From an uncultured Colwellia sp. (GTDB lineage: Bacteria > Pseudomonadota > Gammaproteobacteria > Enterobacterales > Alteromonadaceae): a DNA stretch of 64,000 bases. Made by a program: the position numbers and the translations under genes. Under the pieces are notes generated by a model, which was given only the letters and a program-made list of their open reading frames with translations, did not search any database and was not told the origin of the DNA. The stretch lies in contig CAJXQJ010000012.1 of assembly GCA_913058245.1 (NCBI GenBank), positions 1 through 64,000 on the forward strand, read 5' to 3'. This document shows, piece after piece, positions 59,310 to 64,000 of the stretch (positions are counted from its first letter, which is position 1; each line of letters begins with the position of its first letter).

Positions 59310-61601
59310 ATGATTGCTAAAATGAAAATTGTCACCTCAACTATGCTATTAGCTTGCTTAGCAACGGTAGCTAGTGCGAATAATAAAACCCTTGATATTG
59401 AAAAGTATCAAAAAGCTGAACATCAATTAAGTAAGTTTACGGATAAATTAGTTACAGGTACCGTAGATTACCCACACTGGAGCGATAACGAACAGTTGCT
59501 TTATCGCAGCCACACATTGCAGGGCGAACAGTTTTTTATTCTTGACGCTAAAAGCAAACAAAAGAAATTGGCGTTCGATCACCAAAAACTTTCCGAAGCA
59601 CTTGCCCGCGTTACGGAGCAAGAAGTTAATAAAGAAAAACTACCTTTTAGCAGCTTTGACCTTATCAGTGAAATGCAAATAGCTGTGAAAGTAAAAGGTA
59701 AGCATTATCAATGTAATATTGAAAACTACCTATGTAAGCAAAGTAAAAGTGCTGTTAAGAAAAACGAACTAGTTGCGCCAAACGGCAAACAGGCAGTATT
59801 TATAAAACAACATAATTTATGGTTAAGAAATTTACAGGACAATAGCGAAAAGCAATTAACCACAGATGGTATTAAAGATTTCGGTTACGCCACCAACAAT
59901 GCAGGATGGATCAGAAGTGAAAAACCGGTTGTAAAATGGTCACCTGATTCTAAAAAGTTAACTACATTTAAACATGATGGCCGCAAAGTTGGTGAAATGG
60001 GGATAGTGTCAACGGAAGTTGGTCACCCCAAAATTGATGTGTGGAAATACCCATTACCAGGTGATGAAAATATTTTCAAAATTCACCGAGTTGTGATTGA
60101 TGTTGAAAGTGCCGTAGTTACTCCACTTGCAATGCCTGCGGATGATCATAGATCAACCATTACCGATCACGTTGCTGGTCGCGATGGCAGCCTACTTGAT
60201 GTTGACTGGTCAACTGATAGCCAACATTTTGCCTTTGTTTCATCAACGCGTGATCACAAAAAGGCAACATTAAAAATTGCCGATGCCGATACTGGCAAAG
60301 TTAACACCATATTTACCGAAACAGAACAAAGTTTTTTCGAATCTGGTGTTAGTGGCATTAGCTGGAAGTACCTTGATAAAAGCAATGAAATCATTTGGTT
60401 TTCACAACGTTCAAACTGGGGACATTTGTACCTTATTGATGCAAATACAGGGGAAATAAAAAACCAAATTACCCAAGGTGATTGGACGGTACTTGAACTA
60501 CTAAATGTCGATCAAAACACTGGCAAACTTATTTTTACTGGTGCTGGCAAAGAGGGTGGTGATCCTTACTTTCATTACCTTTATAGCATCAATAAAGACG
60601 GCTCAAACTTAACTTTACTAACTCCAGAGAAAAAGCATCACCGCATTACTTTAAGTAAAAATGCTGAATACTTTTTAGATAGAGTATCAACACCAAACCA
60701 AGCGGAAGTTAGTTTTATTCGCAGCACTCAAGATAAATCTGGTTTCGTTGTTGAACAAATGGACATTAGCAAGCTTACCGCAACCGGCTGGCAAGCTCCT
60801 ACACCATTTATAGTTAAAGACCGTAATGGTGAACAAGATATTTACGGCTTGCTATATAAGCCTAGCGATTTTGACGCTAGCAAATCTTACCCTGTAGTGA
60901 ATTATTTATACCCAGGGCCACAAGTCGGCAGTATTCGTGGTCGTCACTTTAGAACGGCACGTGGCGATAACCAAGCTATTGCCGAGCTAGGTTTTATTGT
61001 GATTGAAATTGACGCATTAGGCACACCAGGACGCTCAAAAAGTTTTCATGAATTTTATTATCAAAATATGGGCGACAGTGGTATTCCAGACCAAGTTGCG
61101 GCAATTAAACAGCTAGCAAAACAGCATAGTTGGATTGATAGCTCTCGCGTTGGTATCTGGGGTCATTCAGGTGGTGGCTTTGCTTCAACACGCGCGCTAT
61201 TAACATACCCAGACTTCTACTCTGTTGCCGTGTCACAAGCAGGCAATCACGATAACCGAAACTATGCCGATGAATGGGGCGAAAAATACCACGGCGTATT
61301 AGTTAAAAATGAAGATGGCACGACAAACTACGACAGCCAAGCAAATCAACTAATTGTCGAAAACTTAAAAGGTAAGTTATTAATTGCGCATGGCACAACA
61401 GATACTAACGTACCGCCTTACAACACATTAGTTGTAGTAGAAGCCCTTATTAAAGCCAACAAAGATTTTGATATGCTAATGCTACCAAATCGTGGCCATG
61501 GCTTCGCAAGAGAGCCATACATGATGCGTAAGCGTTGGGACTACTTTGTTGAACACTTACAAGCCGTAACTCCGCCTAAAGAGTTTATTTTTAGTAAATA
61601 G
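59310..61601 (+). CDS. S9-family dipeptidyl peptidase (DPP-IV-like)
   Basis: A secreted prolyl-type serine peptidase of 763 residues. Signal peptide (MKIVTSTMLLACLATVASA) near the N-terminus; an N-terminal beta-propeller region of WSPDSKKL/WSTDSQHFAF-type blades; and a C-terminal alpha/beta hydrolase domain with Ser620 in GIWGHSGGGF, Asp698 in HGTTDTNVP and His730 in NRGHGF. It trims dipeptides from peptides in the periplasm. The ORF opens at 59265; ATG 59310 is preferred as AAAGG lies seven bases before it and it places the signal peptide at the N-terminus. Confidence 0.92.
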   Translation: MIAKMKIVTSTMLLACLATVASANNKTLDIEKYQKAEHQLSKFTDKLVTGTVDYPHWSDNEQLLYRSHTLQGEQFFILDAKSKQKKLAFDHQKLSEALARVTEQEVNKEKLPFSSFDLISEMQIAVKVKGKHYQCNIENYLCKQSKSAVKKNELVAPNGKQAVFIKQHNLWLRNLQDNSEKQLTTDGIKDFGYATNNAGWIRSEKPVVKWSPDSKKLTTFKHDGRKVGEMGIVSTEVGHPKIDVWKYPLPGDENIFKIHRVVIDVESAVVTPLAMPADDHRSTITDHVAGRDGSLLDVDWSTDSQHFAFVSSTRDHKKATLKIADADTGKVNTIFTETEQSFFESGVSGISWKYLDKSNEIIWFSQRSNWGHLYLIDANTGEIKNQITQGDWTVLELLNVDQNTGKLIFTGAGKEGGDPYFHYLYSINKDGSNLTLLTPEKKHHRITLSKNAEYFLDRVSTPNQAEVSFIRSTQDKSGFVVEQMDISKLTATGWQAPTPFIVKDRNGEQDIYGLLYKPSDFDASKSYPVVNYLYPGPQVGSIRGRHFRTARGDNQAIAELGFIVIEIDALGTPGRSKSFHEFYYQNMGDSGIPDQVAAIKQLAKQHSWIDSSRVGIWGHSGGGFASTRALLTYPDFYSVAVSQAGNHDNRNYADEWGEKYHGVLVKNEDGTTNYDSQANQLIVENLKGKLLIAHGTTDTNVPPYNTLVVVEALIKANKDFDMLMLPNRGHGFAREPYMMRKRWDYFVEHLQAVTPPKEFIFSK

Positions 61602-61620
61602 CTTTAATTGGTGACAAAAC

Positions 61621-61657
61621 AAAAATGCCAGCATTCGTAACGACTACTGGCATTTTT
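61621..61657. terminator. Bidirectional terminator between the peptidase and DUF4097 genes
   Basis: AAAAATGCCAG / CTGGCATTTTT, 11-bp arms, 15-base loop. T runs on both strands. Confidence 0.85.
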
Positions 61658-61724
61658 ATTAGAAAAAATAAGGGATTACTAAGTATTTAATATTTGTGAT
61701 CGTACATAAAATATCATCAATGAT

Positions 61725-62579
61725 TTATTTACTACGCACGTAAACATTACCACTATAAGTTGCTAAGGTAATATCTTGGCCGCCACCATTAATACTGGCA
61801 CTCATCATGCCCCCAATAACTATTTTCTGTTTACCACCTTTATTTTCCCGTGTTGCATCTTCTGTGGTCACAAACTCAGTGGCAAGACCCGAAAGTATTT
61901 CACCTTTATAGTTTTGTACGTTAATTTTCGCTGCCGTTTCTTTTCCGACACTAATATCGATATTGCCACTATGGGTGGTTAACGACGTTGGGTTTTCTTG
62001 TGCTAACTTATCAAAAGCGACAACAATATCTGTACTATGAGTTTCCGCCACCATAGGGCCGGAAACGCCATTAGCAATAATGCTGCCTTTAAAGGCTGAA
62101 ACCTCTATTGCGCCAGCGATATTATTAATTTCGATATCACCACCTTGATATAGCTCGATATCTAAACTGGTATTTTTAGGAACCTGAATACGTAGAACAA
62201 CTTTTTGCGTGCTATATTCGCTTGAAATATCAATTTCGTTATCTTCTTCTTCAATAGAAAGCTGCAGCATATTATTTTTAACTGACTTCAATCCTTCAGA
62301 TGATCGTGGCTTACTTTTATTAACCCGTTGGTAATTTCCATTCTGACGATGAGGTTTATGATGATCGGCATCGTTAAATTCTTCAACCTTCGCTGTAACT
62401 TTCACTTCAGTGCCATCGTAACCCTCAATCCAAATAGCTCCTGTATGTATTTCAGCACTTAAGCTTGCAGGTTGCTCAGGGTTTGACAAAGGCAAACTAT
62501 AAATTCGCTCAAGAGCATATGCGTTTTGCATTAACGCCGGCAGTAATAATACGGCTAATACTGAGGTAAGTTTATTCAT
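61725..62579 (-). CDS. DUF4097-family beta-strand-repeat exported protein
   Basis: A 284-residue exported protein with a signal peptide ending AYA and a right-handed beta-helix-like repeat: IHTGAIWIEGYDGTEVKVTAKV, LDIELYQGGDIEINNIAGAIEVSAFKGSIIANGVSG, VAETHSTDIVVAFDKL and LATYSGNVYVRSK. DUF4097 proteins commonly lie next to ECF sigma/anti-sigma genes, as here. The first half is Lys/Arg-rich (HHKPHRQNGNYQRVNKSKPRSS). Likely an envelope protein controlled by the adjacent sigma factor. Confidence 0.85.
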   Translation of the reverse strand: MNKLTSVLAVLLLPALMQNAYALERIYSLPLSNPEQPASLSAEIHTGAIWIEGYDGTEVKVTAKVEEFNDADHHKPHRQNGNYQRVNKSKPRSSEGLKSVKNNMLQLSIEEEDNEIDISSEYSTQKVVLRIQVPKNTSLDIELYQGGDIEINNIAGAIEVSAFKGSIIANGVSGPMVAETHSTDIVVAFDKLAQENPTSLTTHSGNIDISVGKETAAKINVQNYKGEILSGLATEFVTTEDATRENKGGKQKIVIGGMMSASINGGGQDITLATYSGNVYVRSK

Positions 62580-62602
62580 AATAATGACTCCAATAAATTT
62601 TA

Positions 62603-63448
62603 TTAAATATGGGTAATAGCGTTAACTTTCTTTAAAAATTCAGCCATATCAGGACTTAACGTACTGGCATTTAACTGCCTAATTAACTGAGACTGAGTTT
62701 GTTGGCTACCAACATTAAGTAGCAAACTCGATAATTCAATTTTTACTAAGGTATTTTGTTCGTTTTCAATAAGCGTTAATAATGTTGGCTCATACTCTGT
62801 AATATCTGACAAAGTGCTAAAGGTATTGATAATGGCTAACTTAACCGCGGTTGAGCGATCATTTGCTAGGGTAGTCATTAAGGTTTTCATCAAAATGGGG
62901 TTGGTTAAACCTGTTTCCTGACTGTAAGCAACGCCAGTAAGACGTTCAGCCGCTGATGATTTTTCTAACATAGATAAGGCAAGCATGGTGCTTAATGATG
63001 AAACTTCTTGCTGTAACTTCGACAAGCCCACATCCGCACTTAATTGTTCCGGTTGGCTATTATTGTCGTTAGCATTAAAGCCAATAATAAACACTAGAGC
63101 TAACGCAGCTACTTGAGCAAACGGCTTAACAGGGGCAACAGTAAAAAGTTCGCCTAGTTTCGCTAATATTCCTGACTTACCTTTAGCTACCGGCTTGGCA
63201 TCTGTAACGATATTTTTTTGCGCCGCTTGCGCTTGTGAAAGCATTTGATAAAAGCGCTTATCCATTTCACTTGTCGGCATTTCGTATTTGCCTTGTTGCC
63301 AAAATGCATCAATAAACGCTAACTCGGTTAACAACTCAGGGTGTTTATCCAAATACAACTGCATTTCATCAGTAAGCACTAACTCTGAGCTAATATCGCC
63401 ATTAAGCGTTGCTAGTTTCCAATCAATAATAGTTTGATGATTAATCAT
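62603..63448 (-). CDS. Membrane protein with HEAT-like C-terminus, candidate anti-sigma factor
   Basis: A 281-residue protein. The N-terminal about 85 residues are cytosolic, without the usual His/Cys zinc site; a single membrane helix lies at about 112-126 (FAQVAALALVFIIGF); the periplasmic part has HEAT-like helices (LMKTLMTTLANDRSTAVKLAIINTFSTL, LLTLIENEQNTLVKIELSSLLLNVG). It overlaps the ECF sigma gene by 4 nt (ATGA), the typical position of an anti-sigma factor. The assignment comes from context and topology only. Confidence 0.75.
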   Translation of the reverse strand: MINHQTIIDWKLATLNGDISSELVLTDEMQLYLDKHPELLTELAFIDAFWQQGKYEMPTSEMDKRFYQMLSQAQAAQKNIVTDAKPVAKGKSGILAKLGELFTVAPVKPFAQVAALALVFIIGFNANDNNSQPEQLSADVGLSKLQQEVSSLSTMLALSMLEKSSAAERLTGVAYSQETGLTNPILMKTLMTTLANDRSTAVKLAIINTFSTLSDITEYEPTLLTLIENEQNTLVKIELSSLLLNVGSQQTQSQLIRQLNASTLSPDMAEFLKKVNAITHI

Positions 63449-63993
63449 TGTGCCTCACCTGATAACTTACTGTATTGCTGATGTAACTTACTTATCGCAT
63501 TTCGCATTTTTGACTTTAACGTATTCAAATTACAGTCAAGTAACGCCGATATTTCATGATAATTAAGTTGCTGAAAGCGGCTTAAAATAATTATTTCTCT
63601 ATGTTCGGCTGAAATATTCGCGAGGGATTGATCAAACATATCTTGTTGCTGCACAGATACCGCTTGCTCTGTTATGCAGTGCTCAGACGGTACTTCATGT
63701 TCGTCGATATCTTCATGCTCAACATTGCCTTTATTTTTTCGGTAAATATCGGCAGCAGTATTTCTGGCAATCCCATACATCCAGCTACTAAAAGTACTAG
63801 AGCCATTAAAACTGCTGCGATATGCCAATATCTTCATAAAGGTTTCTTGCACCAAGTCTTCACTTTGCGCTTGATTGTTACCCTTTTTCCGAAAATAGTT
63901 AAACAACTTAACCTTGTTGTTTTCGTACAGAATAGCGAGTTTATCTAGCTGTCCTGCCTGCACTTGCAGCATTATGTCCTTTTCATTCACCAT
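63445..63993 (-). CDS. ECF-type RNA polymerase sigma factor
   Basis: A 182-residue extracytoplasmic-function sigma factor. Region 2 shows EDLVQETFMKILAYRSSFNGSSTFSSWMYGIARNTAADIYRK, a typical core-binding and -10 recognition block; region 4 has ISAEHREIIILSRFQQLNYHEISALLDCNLNTLKSKMRNAISKLH with the -35 HTH. The N-terminus EKDIMLQVQAG fits the family, supporting ATG 63993. It is co-transcribed with a membrane protein (62603) and DUF4097 protein (61725). Its promoter targets and signal are unknown; it may autoregulate beyond the window. Confidence 0.93.
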   Translation of the reverse strand: MVNEKDIMLQVQAGQLDKLAILYENNKVKLFNYFRKKGNNQAQSEDLVQETFMKILAYRSSFNGSSTFSSWMYGIARNTAADIYRKNKGNVEHEDIDEHEVPSEHCITEQAVSVQQQDMFDQSLANISAEHREIIILSRFQQLNYHEISALLDCNLNTLKSKMRNAISKLHQQYSKLSGEAQ

Positions 63994-64000
63994 CGCTGAT

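Overview
The window is AT-rich chromosomal DNA of a marine gammaproteobacterium, most likely Alteromonadales close to Colwellia or Thalassotalea. The basis is gene content and order (divergent ftsY/rsmD; a glmU, DeoR-type regulator, glmS block; DcaP-type porin; SapC; a CCXG-type PEP-CTERM protein) together with the low GC. No tRNA, rRNA, CRISPR array, prophage or intact insertion sequence was seen. The species assignment is inference.

Positions 1-12800 hold housekeeping and signalling genes: the 5' part of ftsY with a Glu-Pro hexamer repeat, rsmD, a periplasmic serine hydrolase, an S-adenosylmethionine decarboxylase of the eukaryotic (pyruvoyl, FEGxEK) type, a Met-rich TonB-dependent receptor convergent with a RegBA/PrrBA-type two-component pair, a YjaG/DUF416 protein, a long coiled-coil protein, a Cys-cluster winged-helix regulator and SapC. 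A 27-bp perfect palindrome carrying GCGAC/GTCGC half-sites lies in front of the receptor and resembles sites used by RegA-family regulators. Positions 12860-18910 hold an outer-membrane protein behind a Fur-box-like site, then a six-gene redox operon: FMN-binding Tat protein, ApbE flavin transferase, His-rich four-helix membrane protein, Rieske lipoprotein, TonB receptor and PepSY membrane protein. It looks like a covalent-flavin electron-transfer chain joined to iron-chelate uptake.

Positions 18912-35422 (minus strand) are one tightly packed aryl-polyene (APE/xanthomonadin-like) operon of 19 genes: two condensing enzymes plus a chain-length-factor homologue, ketoreductase, two hotdog dehydratases, two ACPs, an adenylating ligase, an aromatic amino acid ammonia-lyase, thioesterase, two acyltransferases, glycosyltransferase, LolA-like carrier, RND/MMPL exporter, DUF3261 lipoprotein, COG4648 membrane protein and a flavoprotein with the WxWxIP halogenase motif. 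A divergent phosphopantetheinyl transferase (35582-36301) probably activates the ACPs. Many junctions overlap by exactly 8 nt, suggesting translational coupling.

Positions 36294-47772 are mixed: a hydrolase, two lipoproteins, an OmpR-type two-component pair divergent from dgkA and a phosphoglycerol-transferase-like sulfatase-fold enzyme (with a 10-bp-phased CTTAC array between them), an octapeptide-repeat protein, a lipoprotein whose ribosome site is buried in a 12-bp hairpin, a divergent SDR/LysR pair and a CCXG PEP-CTERM protein. Positions 47891-57130 hold a Sel1-repeat protein, glmS, glmR-like regulator, glmU, tex and a LysE/RhtB exporter. Positions 57358-64000 hold a DcaP-like porin, an orphan acetyl-CoA-synthetase C-terminal domain behind paired TAGAC-N4-GTCTA palindromes, a DPP-IV-type peptidase, and an ECF sigma factor / HEAT-type anti-sigma candidate / DUF4097 operon.
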